64,000 bases of DNA from Adineta ricciae (taxonomy: Eukaryota; Rotifera; Eurotatoria; Adinetida; Adinetidae). Position numbers and translations under genes: made by a program. The notes below the pieces were generated by a model. That model was not told the origin of the DNA, made no database searches, and worked only from the letters and a program-made list of their open reading frames with translations. The stretch spans positions 124,001-188,000 of the forward strand of contig CAJNOJ010000057.1 of NCBI GenBank assembly GCA_905250025.1, read 5' to 3'. How positions within the stretch are numbered: position 1 is the first letter of the stretch; each line of letters begins with the position of its first letter. Positions 46,917 to 60,239 of the stretch are shown one piece after another.

Positions 46917-49590
46917 TTTCCTAAAACGTCGTAATCCTGATGCACAATCCGACTATGCTGAATTAGTTGACGATGACGATGGAACAGGTCGTCGACGTAT
47001 CAAAACCATCCCGGCGACATCGTCAAAATACGGCTCCTATATTCCATCGCGTTTTCGAATTATTGATTCCATTCGAACAATGCCTGTACGGTATCAAACC
47101 GCATTTCTCAGTTCCTTAGGTTTTCTCATCTCGTTCGGCATTCGTTGCAACATGGGGGTTAGTGTTGTGGCCATGACACATAATGAAACAGAAAGATTGC
47201 CTAATGGAACCCTCAAAGTTATCAAAGTAAAGACGTTCTACATCTAGAAAAGCAAATCCGACCGAAATCTTCTCGTCCTAGCTTGCTCAATTTGATTGGA
47301 CACCAGGAATTATCGGCATTGTTGATAGCTCGTTCTTTTGGGGTTATCTGATTACGCAAGTACCCGGTGGATACTTAGCAGCAAAATTTCCTGCGAACCA
47401 GTAAGAAGAAAGTTCGTTCTGTTCTCTTTGTTCGTTACATTCGCGTGTATGTAGTGTATTCGGATTTGCACTTGGAATATCTTCATTCCTCAATCTATTC
47501 ATTCCATCTGCTGCCAAAGTTCATTATGGTCTAGTGATGATTCTTCGAATTCTCCAGGGACTTGTTGAAGTAAAAGAATATAGATTGACATTTCATTTTG
47601 TTAAAAGGATTTTCTGTTCTTATTCAGGGTGTAACATACCCAGCAGCACATGGCATATGGCGATGGTGGGCACCACCATTAGAACGAAGTACTTTGGCAA
47701 CAATCTCGTTCACCGGTTTGTTCGATACTCATCGATTTTCTATCTCTTCTCATCCATGTTCTTCATTCGTCAAGGTTCGTATGCAGGAGCTGTACTTGGC
47801 ATTCCGCTGTCTGGAATTCTAACTGAGTACTTTAATTGGCAGGTGGCATTCTATTTTTACGGTATGTCATGTAATGCAGAAAAGGATTTTCTAAAGAAAA
47901 ACATGCTTATTTGTAAAGGTCTGGTTGGAATTATCTGGTCTGTGTATTGGTGGCATTCGTCTTATGAACGGCCAGCTATTCACCCGAAGATCAGCGAAGA
48001 AGAACGGGTTTACATTGAAGAGAGTATTGGAGAAGCGAGTTCGATTGCTAATAAGGTAACGTTTGATGTCAAATTTATGATTAGAACGTACTCATTCATC
48101 ATAGTTTTGTGAAAAGAAAAGAAAAATGTGTTGTTGTGGAATATTCATGCATAATTAATGTTTGAAAACGTGACATAAAAAAAGTCGGATAAATTTGTTT
48201 TGTGCGAAAATAAAATCTGCTCGAATTGAAGTGTAAAGTATCGTTTTGTTCCGGAAAAATTCTATATTAGTAAATTAAAGTCATGAAAATACTTGAGGGT
48301 ATTACGAAGATTTATGTCATAACACTTCTCAGTCGATTTATCGTTCCTAGAAGTGTCATAAATAGGCTTTTGCATTCTTTTTCGCCAACAATCAAAGTTA
48401 ATTAAAGGATGATTTGCCGAGTTGTTCTTGTCAGGACGTGATCAGATAATTTATATCAGAACAAAAAGGTTACAAAGCGAATTATGTTTAGACTTGGATC
48501 AAACCACCTTGGCGAGAATTTCTACATTCGAAACCGGTCTGGGCAATCATTGTAGCTAACTTCTGTCGTTCATGGTCATTCTATTTATTAATTAATTCTC
48601 AAGCGGAATATTTTCGTGAAGCACTTGATTACAAAGTTGGCAAGGTTCGTTGGCTTTCTTTTTTTTCTGATTAATTTAAGTTAAATTTCGAATGAAAACT
48701 TGTGTAGGATCCATTCTCAGCAGCTTTACCTCATTTGACCATGTCGTGCATTGTTCCATTTGCTGGAAAATTAGCCGATTATTTACGGACAAATTATTTG
48801 ACAACGACAGTCGTGCGAAAAATAATGAACTGTGGTGGTTTTGGAATGGAAGCCGTATTTCTTCTTCTTGTTGCTTATGCAAAAACCTCGCGATTAGCTA
48901 TCTTGGCTTTGACAATTGCCGTGGGATTTAGCGGTTTTGCTATATCAGGTAACGATGAGAAAAGTTAGAGGTTATATTCTGTATAGACTTTACTTGCTTA
49001 TCGTAGGGTTTAATGTCAATCATCTGGATATTGCTCCACGTTATGCAAGTATTCTCATGGGTATTTCGAATGGTGTTGGCACACTAGCCGGAATGTTATG
49101 TCCAGTCACAGTGGAATTTTTAACGAAAAATGGCGTAAGAGTTTCCTTTGATTCTGCTAATGCTATGTCGGCTGCTTTGAATTTCTCTAGACTCGTGAAG
49201 AATGGGCCCATGTATTCTTAATTGCTTCGTTAATACATTTTGGTGGTGTTATATTCTATGGTCTATTTGCATCCGGTGAAAAACAACCATGGGCAGAACC
49301 ACCATCTACAGAAGATACTTACAAATGTAAAAGATAATCTTTGTTTGTCAGCGTACGAACATCTTGCTTTGTTATTTTATTGAATAGATGGTAACGAACA
49401 CTCCACTTCGTATGGATCGACGGTAACAGATGGTGGTAGTGGCGGTGGCGGTAATACTAGCTATCAATCAACCGATCCGTTTGCTGGAATGGCGAATGGA
49501 AGTTATGCAAACTTTCCCGGTCGATACAATGAACAAACATCAGCAGTTCCATTAACTATCGAGAATCCCATGTACCGCAATTATCGTTGA
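46917..49590 (+). CDS. VGLUT: Vesicular glutamate transporter-like SLC17 carrier (5' exon not found)
   Basis: Eleven exons identified: 46917-47226, 47282-47400, 47455-47569, 47628-47715, 47775-47861, 47919-48055, 48492-48644, 48708-48948, 49007-49134, 49191-49326, 49388-49590. They encode a 12-helix major facilitator protein. VGLUT-specific blocks include [58 protein letters not shown], and [18 protein letters not shown] followed by [10 protein letters not shown]. It would load glutamate (or a related anion) into synaptic vesicles. The first exon opens with an acceptor in phase 2, so a short exon with the ATG lies upstream and is not assigned. The 436-nt intron 48056-48491 is much longer than its neighbours. 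Donor 48645 is GTTCGT. Confidence 0.9.
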
Positions 49591-49936
49591 AATTTCTTCT
49601 CCGAGTGATAGCAATTCGTTTTATATTTTGTTGCTTTTTTCACCGACAATCATATAAACGTATTCGTCTTTATTGTCATCAATCTGGATTTCTTTTCATC
49701 TCAACATAATCTCATCTAGTCATTTATACTCGTTTCGTGAGACACAAAAAAAAATCTGTTGTTTGATGTTGTTTGTGCATGAATCTATGTTAATTATTAT
49801 TCTCATATAGATATATACATTATAGAAGAATCGCACGTTCTCTTCAAGAATGATCATATCAGATGTATGCTGAATATTGCAAGAAAGAGGGAGTGTTATG
49901 AAAATGATATGGGAAGGAAAGAGAGAGAGAGAGAGA

Positions 49937-51150
49937 GTATGAATATTGAATCAATCTAATGGAATAATATTTGTTCGATGTATATATGTAAAGTGTTGTT
50001 CGGGTTCTTTCTTACTTTCTTTTACTTCTATTCATATATTGTCAACTTTGCTGCTCGTTTATTTTGTCTCCCTTTTCTTCTTTATATCTTTTGACAACAA
50101 CGAGAAATAAATCGAACGATTGGATTTCGTTAGAGAAGAGAAGAGAACGACAACTTTTTATGAACTTGAAAGACCAGTTTGTTTATGATCAACCCAGAAT
50201 TTCTGTAGAAATTGCCTTTCTTTCATCTCCGATTGGTAAACAGACGAGAAGCGATTGTAAGCGATTACATCTACCATGTCTCTCTGTGATGCATTGCACA
50301 TGTTTGATAACTAAGCTCGATTTCAGCCTAAACAAATACGAAGTAAAAAATTTTCTTTGTGAATTTCTTGCACTCGATGAACTGTTTGAAACGGGTCCTC
50401 ACTAAAACACAAATCGAGGGATCCGATGTAGTGAAAGTCGTTCTGGGTAGTTTGATCGCTGACAGACATATAGGAATTTTCCGCAACATCTCGCTGATTT
50501 ATCATTTTTGCTATAAATAATGTGCCATGCAAGTCAAACTTCGTATATCCGAAACTATTGTCTATGCCTGGATTCTCGTGGTCTTTTTGCAACGATACAC
50601 AACCCTTAATAATCATCGAAAGTTCGCGACATCCATTCCAGCGTATTTAAAAAACATTACTGGATCGGTTGATGAAGGTGTCAGAGACATTTTATTGAAT
50701 CTTTTAAGTGGAGAAAACCAACACATGTCAAGAAGAAGATATTTTTACATTCAATAAACTTTCACATACGTAATTGTGAGTCTTGATCTTGTCTAGTGAT
50801 TATCTATCTCTTTCTCAAAACACAAAAAGCAATGCTTTTATGATGAGTGATCTCGAAGATTAGAATCAACGTTGATGATGATCAGCATATGACAATCGTA
50901 GGGATTACTGATATCGAATGAGAAGAAAAAAAAGGGTATGAACATTGAATCGATCTAATAAAATAATATTTGTTCGATGTATATATGTAAAGTGTTGTTC
51001 GGGTTCTTTCTTTCTTTCATTCTTTCACTTCTATTCATATATTGTCAACTTTGTTGCTCGTTTATTTTGTCTCCCTTTTCTTCTTTATACCTTTTGACAA
51101 CAACGAGAAATAAATTGAATGATTAGATTTCAGTACAGACGAGAGAAGAA
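49937..51150 (+). repeat. Pair of ~210 bp direct repeats (49937-50150 and 50936-51150)
   Basis: The two copies share long identical blocks such as AATATTTGTTCGATGTATAT and CTATTCATATATTGTCAACT and are about 90 percent alike, offset by 999 bp. The first copy lies about 350 bp after the VGLUT stop. The roughly 785 bp between the copies is not itself repeated and holds no gene I recognise. No element family is apparent. Confidence 0.75.
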
Positions 51151-54100
51151 AAATGAGGAGTTTTAAAGGCTTTTCGTCTCTGAAAGAGAAAGAAAGAAAG
51201 ACAGACCCGAATGAATAAAAATTAAGTGCTTCGAATATTAAAGCGGAAGAAAGAAAACATTCTCATTGCGAATTTCGACTTATTTGTTTATTAGAGCATA
51301 TGTCTACATTATTAATCGAATGAATTCAACGAAAGAAAACTTCGATTTCTCACCAAATGTTCGTCCTTGAAAAGAAATGATTAATTTGTCAGTTCGAGGG
51401 ATATACATGGCGATATTTTCTTTTTCTTTCCATGTCAAATAATCGATTAAGAAAGATTTATCTTGTCTTTTTCCTTCTATTCTTTTTTGATTAGAATATA
51501 TATATATATACACAAATCTATTCTTGTCTTTTGATGATAATATCAACACTTCAATGTCAGATTTACTTAGTGAATATTGAACATAAAAACTCAAATTGAA
51601 CTCGATCAAGTGTCTCATATCAAGTCGTATTGATGTATGAAGCGTTTCTAACAGCTGCATGACAAATGTGTATAGTGGTGTAAGATATTTACCTTTCTCT
51701 CTCTCTCTCTTTCGCTTGCTCCTTCTCTCTATGAATAATACAAGTTAAACTTTATGCATTATTAAAAAAGATTTGCCTTTGTGCATGTGTGTGTGTACTT
51801 TGTGGTGATTCGAAAGCGCCATACAATCCAACACAACACAACATCATTATTACAAAACGCGCCGACAACAACTGTCGTAGTACTTTTCTCTTCACAAGAG
51901 TCAAAGATTGGTTGTGCGATGGTAAGTTGTTCGATAACTAGAAAAATTCGATTAGCACCGCGCGTTACTCTAGAAGTTATTTTGAATAAGTTGAGCTTTT
52001 CGATTCGAATGGATTAAATTACAAAGGTTCGCTTTTCAAACAAGAACGGTATTTAAATGTCATTTCGATTCTTCCCTTTGTGTTTTTTTTTCGTCGTCAT
52101 TATGAGAAAGCTTGTTAAATAAAGATTTGTCTCGCAACATTTCAAAGGAAAATGTTCATTGACTTTTGCAAATCGATTAACAGTTTATTAGTCATTCAAA
52201 TAGAAAGCCAAAGAAAACTCATGAACTAATTATTAGTTGAGCAAGCGGAAATGAAATGTTTATCTTTGGCGAGAAATTGAATCTGTAAGCTTCAGAAGAA
52301 AGTGTACACCATTTGATTAAAGACAAAGAATAATTTACTAGAGGTCAAATTCAGGTCACAAAAGATTTTCATTTTACCGTAATTTCAATTTAACAAAATA
52401 TCGTATTAACATTTGCAGCCTAAGAAGCTTTCCTAGAAAGCACCGGATCACGTCATAGCTTCGTAAAGTTTGACTATTTAATCAAGATGAAACAAGTCAA
52501 TATCAAGTCGAGTGATGATTTCTCTTTTTTTTTTTGTTCTCTATACACATGTGCAAATTATCATTGAGGTCTTTGTACTTTCATTGACACATCATTCAAT
52601 GACATTTTCTGTTATCATCAGTGACCGATAGAAGAAACAACTAGATGAGATGATTTGCTAGATTTCATCAACAATATATACATGTCACATATGCATTTAT
52701 GTAAACACAGATAGGAACACTTCGCTATTTGGCCTTGTTTGTCTCTTCTTTTTATGCATTAGTCTGCGAAGAAGTTTTATCCGAACTAGAAGGCGAAGTT
52801 ATCTTTTCCTCCTCAGGTGATCGAGCTACGGTTTGACTTGCTTGTTCATCGACGATTATTACGAACAGGAGAATACTGATGATTCAGTCTTACACTTGAT
52901 GACTTGTGCGATATGCTAAGCATCTTGTTCTCTTCGCTTAACTGTGATATTTTAGAACCATATGGAAACTCTTTCCCTCTCTCTCTCTCTCGCTCTCAAG
53001 AAAACAACCGCACATTTGACAACAATCATTCGGAAAGGAGAACGCTGTGTTGATCTTATTGACTCTATCATATTTTCATGATCTACTCGGCAAGAAATGC
53101 ATATATATATACAGAAAAGAAGAAAAAAAAGTAATGAGTAGGGGAGCGCGAAAGGGAGAAGACAGGTCTGATGACAAATCGTCCTCAACAGACATCATAC
53201 TCTTCATTGTCAATATATTTGAACATGCATGCGAACGTTTCCGGTCGANGAGATGAGATGAAACGAATGAATGAATGAGTGAATGAATGAAATGTGCGCA
53301 GTGCCTATTAATAGTAAACGAGACTGACGTGTCTCACATAACCATGAATAGTTGATATATAAAGACATGAGAAGAAAATCGAGGTAAGATTTATTTTCGA
53401 TTTGTGAGATAGTGTCGACGAAGAAATATTTCTTTTTCTGTTTGTCAACATCAATGGCAAATGAGCTGTTGAATATTTTAATAAAGAAAAGAAAATACTC
53501 AAAGCTGTCAAACGAACACCACTATGTATATAGACATATCTTATCTATTGATTCCACACAGTGTTCGAGATTTGAACTAGAAGAGAAACTCTTCTCTTAC
53601 AGCATCGTTCATGTCGTGTCGGTTTGTCTTCATTACCAGTCTTGATTCCAGTCACGTCCAGACTATTATCCGTTTGTTTCCAGCATATATTCGTTGATTT
53701 CTTTTTCAAACTACATAACCTGAACAAGGAAATGTTCGACGAGATTTCGTAAGTAAACATTGTATTGTGCTTTCGACTTAGTCAAGTGTTTGTACGTACA
53801 ACAAACTTCTTTTCATTTGACAAAATTTACAGAAATTGCCTAGAGGCATTTTTTCTTTGTAAAATTTGTTTGAATATTTCTATTTGTTGTTAGTGTAATG
53901 GTATGCATGTATGCATATCATTAAGTCAATCAATGAGTGTCTATACTCCAAATAGGCATTTTTTCATCAAACTGATAAATTGAGGTTTAGCACATATGAA
54001 GAACGAAAGCGAACGTCAACGATCGATTCGTGAACAATCGTCATTTGAATGTAGAGCAGACGAGGTTTTTCGTGAAATTTAATAGTATAAATTTAATTTA

Positions 54101-54993
54101 GATGATGTTAGGTTCATTAATTGATAAAGGTGTTTTATTTCACACGAGACAAAGCCTCGAGGGATTGTATGATTAATATTTCCATTTGATTTCCGATTGA
54201 ACGACAAAAGCGTTTTTTGTTTTAGTTGGTTCAAATTCAGGTTAGGCGCCGACCAGTTCGTCTCGAACGCGAGAACAAAGCCCTTCTGTGTTTACTCGTA
54301 GAATTGAGATTTGTGTTTTATAAATAGATTTCGATTTCAATATAAATATCACTTAATGATTGATTGAAATTTTCAAATGAAAGAAAAACTAAAGTCGAGT
54401 AGGAAACCTCGAGATTGATCCCATTTCGAGAAATAGTCGAGCAAGAAAATGAGTTTTCGAATTTTGAAGTGTATATCAGGTGAAGGTATGAAAAAAAAGC
54501 GAGAGAAAGTATCGAATTCTTTTCTTCTTCTTTTTTTTTCACTACTTGACATTGAGTGATGAATTTATTTCGAGTGTGCTTCATTTCTATAAGATTTCGA
54601 CATAGTAATAGAAAGAAAAATCTCCGCCAATACGTATCGTCATTTGCCGCCATCTAGCACATGTCAAAATAATGTATAGTGTCGATGTTTATGTCTCCGA
54701 ACTGGTTAGAAAATGCTTGTTATTATTTTCTTTTTTTGTTTCATCAGTTTCTTTAAATAATTGCGAAGCAAAAGTGCAACGTTGCTCAAGATATGATTTT
54801 GTTTTGTTTCAGATGAGAAGAATTTTATTTTTTTGTTTCTAAATCATTAACCAAATAATCCGACAAACGACAACTATCGAAGAAAATATCATTCCATTCT
54901 CTTCAACTTGTTATTCGTGTTTATTTTCAAAGACCGGTGTGTATTTTCATTTGCAATACGATGAAAATTTTTTCTATATAAACAACTCGAACA
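51151..54993. other. Large intergenic region with microsatellites and one N
   Basis: Mostly non-coding, with (TA)n near 51497, (CT)n near 51700 and 52977-52990, and GAAT-type repeats near 53265-53290 next to a single N at 53249. A weak multi-exon gene candidate on the minus strand (52752-53210) is listed separately. Confidence 0.4.
52752..53210 (-). CDS. Possible small multi-exon gene, unrecognised
   Basis: Protein-like stretches appear on the minus strand: KSMMSVEDDLSSDL (near 53200), HENMIESIRSTQRSPFRMI (near 53080), LSEENKMLSISHKSSS (near 52930), then an in-frame end TSPSSSDKTSSQTNA with a stop at 52752-52754. AG acceptors precede two of them. Codon use looks coding, but I could not join them with convincing donors, and no family is recognised. 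It may be a real short, low-complexity protein or chance. Confidence 0.25.
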
Positions 54994-57900
54994 ATGTCAC
55001 GACGATCATCCAACACGACCGAAGACGATCAAAAGAATTTTTCGCTGAAGAAACGTTGGTTGGCGTCACACCACGACGATCAACAACAAGTGAACAATCG
55101 GACGAGCAATATCTTGTCGCAATTGGCTCCTCTTATGCGTGAATACAACTTTCACGATTGGCAAACCATAACAGTTCTCGTCGAAAGAAATCCGAACGAA
55201 TACGTATCCGGCAAAATCCATCAAATCGGTCCCAATGGTTGTTTAACCGTTCAAACAAATGAGATGCTCATTGCCATAAACGTCTACGATAATGTTTTCG
55301 GAATTCTATCAGATAATGCACCGTCGATACAAGATTTAACTGAGGGAAAACATGTTCTATGTAAAACGCTGTCGAATGGATTCATATACCAAACGGCAGT
55401 TATTGCAGAGAAGACGAGAGAAGGAAAATTTCAAATTCAGCTTCAAGAACAGAAAGAAAGCTTATGTGTACCGAGACAATCGATTCGATTATTTTTACCA
55501 CCGTGGCACGATGGTTCGTGTTGACCTCTGAAACGCTGAAAGCAATATATTATTGTTTTCTTTTAGAATTTCCAATCGACTGGAGTACATTGCTGCAGCA
55601 AGTACGAGTATTTCCTACACAAAATGGTAAGAATAGTTTCGACAACTCTAACGAATACTTATTCTGAATCGTAGATTCTTGTATAGACTCATCCGTGGAA
55701 GAAAGTTCTCGATCAAGTAATCCTTCGGCGGAGAAATCGTATCGTAAAGGTGATATTGTTGTAACGGAGACTCATGTACGAAAGCGATTCAATGGGAAAC
55801 AATGGCGACGACTATGTTCGTTCAAAAATTGCTCGAAAGAATCGCAACGATTTAACTTCTGTTCGAGACATTTATCTCTGAAAGAAAAACAACACAACTC
55901 CACTCTTCCTTCATCATCATCATCGACAGTACCGATTACTTCATGTGAACAAACATCAAAAGAAAAGTCCCCTCGACGTCCCATCAATGCTTTCATGCTA
56001 TTTTCACAAGAGGAACGAGGCAAAATTCATCTCGAATATCCTCATCATGACAATCGAAACGTTTCGAAAATGCTCGGAGAAAGATGGTATTCATTATCAC
56101 CCAATCAACAGCAACAGTATAAAACCCGAGCGAAAGAAATCAATGAACAAAACAATGAACAATTACGACGATCAGCACGATTACAATCGACGAATAACAA
56201 ATCAATATCTCCTTCGTCCGATCCACTCCAAGCATTTGCACAAGTATGTTCTTTGACTTGCTCGCGAATTCGTCGAGAAATGTTCGTTCGTAGATTTGTA
56301 CAAATATGCCCAAACTAACCGAATGTTTTTCACCGATCAACAAGCCGTCGAGTGAAACAACATCAGTCATCACGAATCTGATTACACCCGTTCCTATTCA
56401 TGTCAATCTAACATGCAATACTTCGGATCAATTGCCAACCAATGCTTCACATTATGGTAAAATTAATCGATTGAGTTAGCCTTACAGATTAGTCGAACTT
56501 GAGATATGACACTTTTCTTCTCATTGACATCGAGGTCAATGTTTAAAAGCCCACGTACATCTGATAACCTTAATAAATAAACTGCCTGATAATCATGGCA
56601 AGAGTTTTTATTAAATTACAGTCAATAAGAGGAAAAGAAAACCTCAAACCGTTGTTTATGTTTCTTCTAATTTGTTTGGTATTGACATAAGAGCTGAGAC
56701 AAGAAATCTAACACGAAAAACAGATTAAGAATAGTTAATGTGCATCGCAGATGATTCTTTGATTAATAAATGTAGTTCAAGATTAGCTCGGGTATATTCC
56801 CAGCATGTCGATTAAGAACTAATAAAGAAGAAATCTTCTTACAGGATTTGATATATCAGACAGTGACGAACAAATCCGATTGTTTACTTTAGAAACGGAA
56901 ACTAGCAATAATGTTCTATCGGATTCAGATAAAGCATCGCATGGAATTGATTCTTATCCCTGTTCAACTGAACATTCACTCTCGAATTCACCGTCACAAG
57001 TGTCCGACACAGAGGCTTGCCGAACGATATTTTCATTATTGATCAATCAACGCAAGGCAAATCTAGATCTCGAACAGCAATTAAAATCTTTAAAATCATC
57101 AACGAAATCGACTTCTTCGGACGACCATCCAACACATTCATACAGTAAGCGACTCCTCCTTTCGATCGTTATCATTTCACCTTTATATTCTTAGCATTAT
57201 CATGTTCATCGTCGTCAACGGGCTATTCAAGTGGTTCATCTATCGATGGATGTAGTACAATTCTATCAGCATTTAGTTCCCGATCGAATAGTTCACTATC
57301 AGAACGAAGTAAAACATCGCCCACGTCATTTAAGCCTATGCCACCAATGAAATATCTGATACCAACCGATGACGATTTGACATATAAACCTTTGTATCAA
57401 CAAGAACAAACCATCGCAGATAAACCAATAAATAAACGACGAAAAACAATCACATCCGAGGTTTGAAAATGCATTTATTTCGTCCTTTTCTGTTCTTGTT
57501 ACAGTTCATTACATTCGTATAGGATAATCAAGGTCCAAGGACTCGATCTCACAGTATTAGTGATCGGACTGGAATACCTGATGTATCTTCAATGGTCACG
57601 CGTAAACGAAAAGCATCGATTATCAACGAACAAAATCAAACTGACATCAAACAACCAACGATTGACTACATTAGAAAACTAGAAGGTAATCGAGAAGGTT
57701 TTGTGAACGAAATGATAAAACTCAAATTGAGATTTGTAGAGATGAAAGATCAGTATATAAAGTCAAGTTCGACCCGCCATACAAGCAATGAATCTGCGAA
57801 TCGAATCCAATTAGCATCACGATTGAAAGTTATCGAATTTCTCAAGCAACAATTGTATCCATCAGGTAGAAAACGACATTTATCACAGCGAATTTTCAAA

Positions 57901-58058
57901 TCTAATTGAATTTAGACACCTCGATAACAGCATTTCAACTGTCAAACGAAGAATTGTTTCCAAACAAACGCCTTCTGATTCAACGTATTCGCGAGATTCG
58001 TCAAAAATTAATGAGTTACTCAAACCAAGAACGAGTCTTAACAACTTCTTCATCTTAA
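54994..58058 (+). CDS. CIC: Capicua HMG-box transcriptional repressor
   Basis: Eight exons (54994-55513, 55567-55626, 55675-56243, 56294-56456, 56845-57144, 57195-57460, 57523-57865, 57916-58058) close to 787 residues. Residues 215-265 carry the capicua-specific block before the HMG box: [37 protein letters not shown]. The HMG box (about 294-362) starts [16 protein letters not shown] and includes [15 protein letters not shown]. The last exon holds the C1-like partner motif ([22 protein letters not shown]). In animals capicua represses receptor tyrosine kinase target genes and is relieved by ERK. At 787 residues this is far shorter than human CIC-S (about 1600). Intron 1 has a GTTCGT donor; intron 4 (388 nt) is unusually long. 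Confidence 0.88.
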
Positions 58059-58539
58059 CATCAACACCAATTCGTTTCATTCGATGTTGTGCCATACATA
58101 TGTTGTGGTAGTCTTAGTCTCTTGAAAATTCTCCTACCAGAATGATATATCCTTTCTTTCTCTCTCTCTCTCTCCTATTCTCTTCTTCTAGTCCATGTTC
58201 TTTCGTTCACCTTTTAGACAACAACAAAAAACAAAAGACTATGTGTGTTTCTCTTTAGGTACAATTTATTGCTTTTCGTTTTCTTTTTCGTGGAATTCCT
58301 ATCATTATCAAGACTCGTTAGTTAACGTGTCTCTAAAATAAAATTAAACAAGAATTCGGTCGTTTTCATTCATGAGTGTGCGCATACGTTATAAAACATT
58401 TGTGGTCGTCAAAACAACAACCCACCAATACTTGTCGACGAGTGTCAATAGTTTCTCCTTCACAACATGCTGCAAAAGAAATTTTTAATAAACGGCACTC
58501 ACAAATCACATTTCGTTCGTCGTATTCGACAACAATTTC
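58059..58539. other. Intergenic region
   Basis: 3' flank of capicua with a CT-rich run near 58158-58172. A frame open before the next start codon has no recognisable features. Confidence 0.45.
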
Positions 58540-60158
58540 ATGTCGGCAACTGCATCATTCGAATGTAACGCTGAGAAAAAAGCGATTGACCGTATCCGAT
58601 CAGTCAGCAATGAAGAACGAGCTCAATTCATAGTCGATGTGTTTAGCAAATTTTTCGAGAAGGAGATTAGTACGAATCCGACGGCGTTTGCTGGTCGATT
58701 TCGTAAGATGAGTTCAACGGCCTTCAATTTCTATCGCGGTTCCGCCCTTCTGTTCTACCAAGATCTAAAAGTCGATCATGACCAATGGATTCAAACAAAC
58801 AAAGCAGCCGGCAACATTTTCATTCATGTAAATCATTTCCCTCGACTACACTCTTGCATTCGACTATTTTCAGGGTGATCTACATGCTGAAAATTTCGGA
58901 ACATACTTGGACAATCACGGTGTGCTGAATTTCGACGTGAACGACTTCGATGAAGGTTATTGTGGGCCGTTTACATGGGATGTCAAACGTTTAGTAGCAT
59001 CGCTGTTTCTAATTTGTCATAGTAAAGGTTTTTCCGACAATGAAATTCGGGATGTTCTACGCGCGTATGTCAGCGCATATTTGAAAAAAGTTTATGACTT
59101 CTACAAAAAATCGAACGATCAATTTTCGTTGACCTTGAGAAACACGACCGGAAAAGTGAAGAAACTGCTGAGCGAAGCTCGGATGAAATGCCATGTTGCT
59201 CATTTGGATGAAATGACAGTTATTGAAAACTACGATCGCAGGTTCAAGCGTTCAAAAACGAATAAAGATGTCGACGATCAAACGCGAGCGGATATTCTCA
59301 AAGTAAATGTCATACGCTTTTTTTCAATGACCTCATCGCAAAGAAATATCTAGGCTTTTCAAGAGTATGTCAAATCAATTCCTGAAGCGAAACGAAATCA
59401 TGATCACGAAGGACGAGAAGATTATCGAATCAAAGATATCATTGCTCGTTTGTCACCTGGTGTGGGATCAGCTGGCAAAGTGTCTTACTCGATTTTAGTC
59501 GAAGGTCCATCAGAAACACTTGAAAATGATGTCGTTCTTTACATGAAACCTGCACAAAAATCAGCGATTAGTTTCGTGATCAAAAATCCGGATCTAGAAA
59601 AGTATTTCAATCATGATGGTCTGCGAACTGTTCTCTGTTCATATGCAATGCAGGCAGCTACACCAAAATGGTTAGGTTATACAACATTCCGATCGATTCC
59701 TTGTTTAGTTGATGAAGTCAGTGCACATGCCGAAGATTTAGATTGGTCCGATATCAACCAGTTCAATGATATCATCGAAGTTGTCGAATATTTAGGGCAA
59801 GCGACAGGTGGGTGAAGTTGATTTATGTACGAAGAATGCGTTTGTTGGTTTCTCGTTTAGCTAAAATTCACTGTGTTGCTGACGCCGATTGTATCAACAC
59901 GCCGAAAAGTGTTGCCTGTTTACCATTTTCGATCATTCCACAACATACAGAGAAAACTATTCGTGATGCTATTCGAGGACGTGATAATGAGTTTATTGAC
60001 GAAATGGTCGAGTTCGGAATGGTTAGAACTGCTTTAACAAACAAAACAAAACATCATCTCTTGTCTTTCTTTAGGTCTATGGAGTTTTAGTTCAACGTGA
60101 TCATAAATTATTCTTCGATATCATACGCAACAAACAATTCCCTGGAATTAGCGATTAG
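58540..60158 (+). CDS. DUF2252 family protein, kinase-like fold
   Basis: Five exons (58540-58827, 58874-59302, 59354-59807, 59861-60021, 60075-60158) give 471 residues, usual for DUF2252. Family blocks: RFRKMSSTAFNFYRGSA near residue 50, the loop GDLHAENFG followed by FDVNDFDEGYCGPFTWDVKR (which resembles the HxxN and DFD parts of aminoglycoside-phosphotransferase-like kinases), and GVGSAGKVSYSILVEG. It ends with AKIHCVADAD and IIRNKQFPGI. The biochemical role of DUF2252 is unknown. The family is mostly bacterial, so this may be an old transfer that has since gained introns (inference). The next gene is convergent, 81 bp away. Confidence 0.85.
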
Positions 60159-60239
60159 ATCATTCTTTCCAATGAGAAAACGTCTTTTTTTTATATTTAA
60201 AATAAACATTTTAGTACAACGTGAGAAAACGAATAGAAA

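Noticed and set aside
54220-54290. Possible tRNA-like T-loop (GGTTCAAATTCAG)
   Set aside because: No matching anticodon arm or acceptor stem could be drawn.
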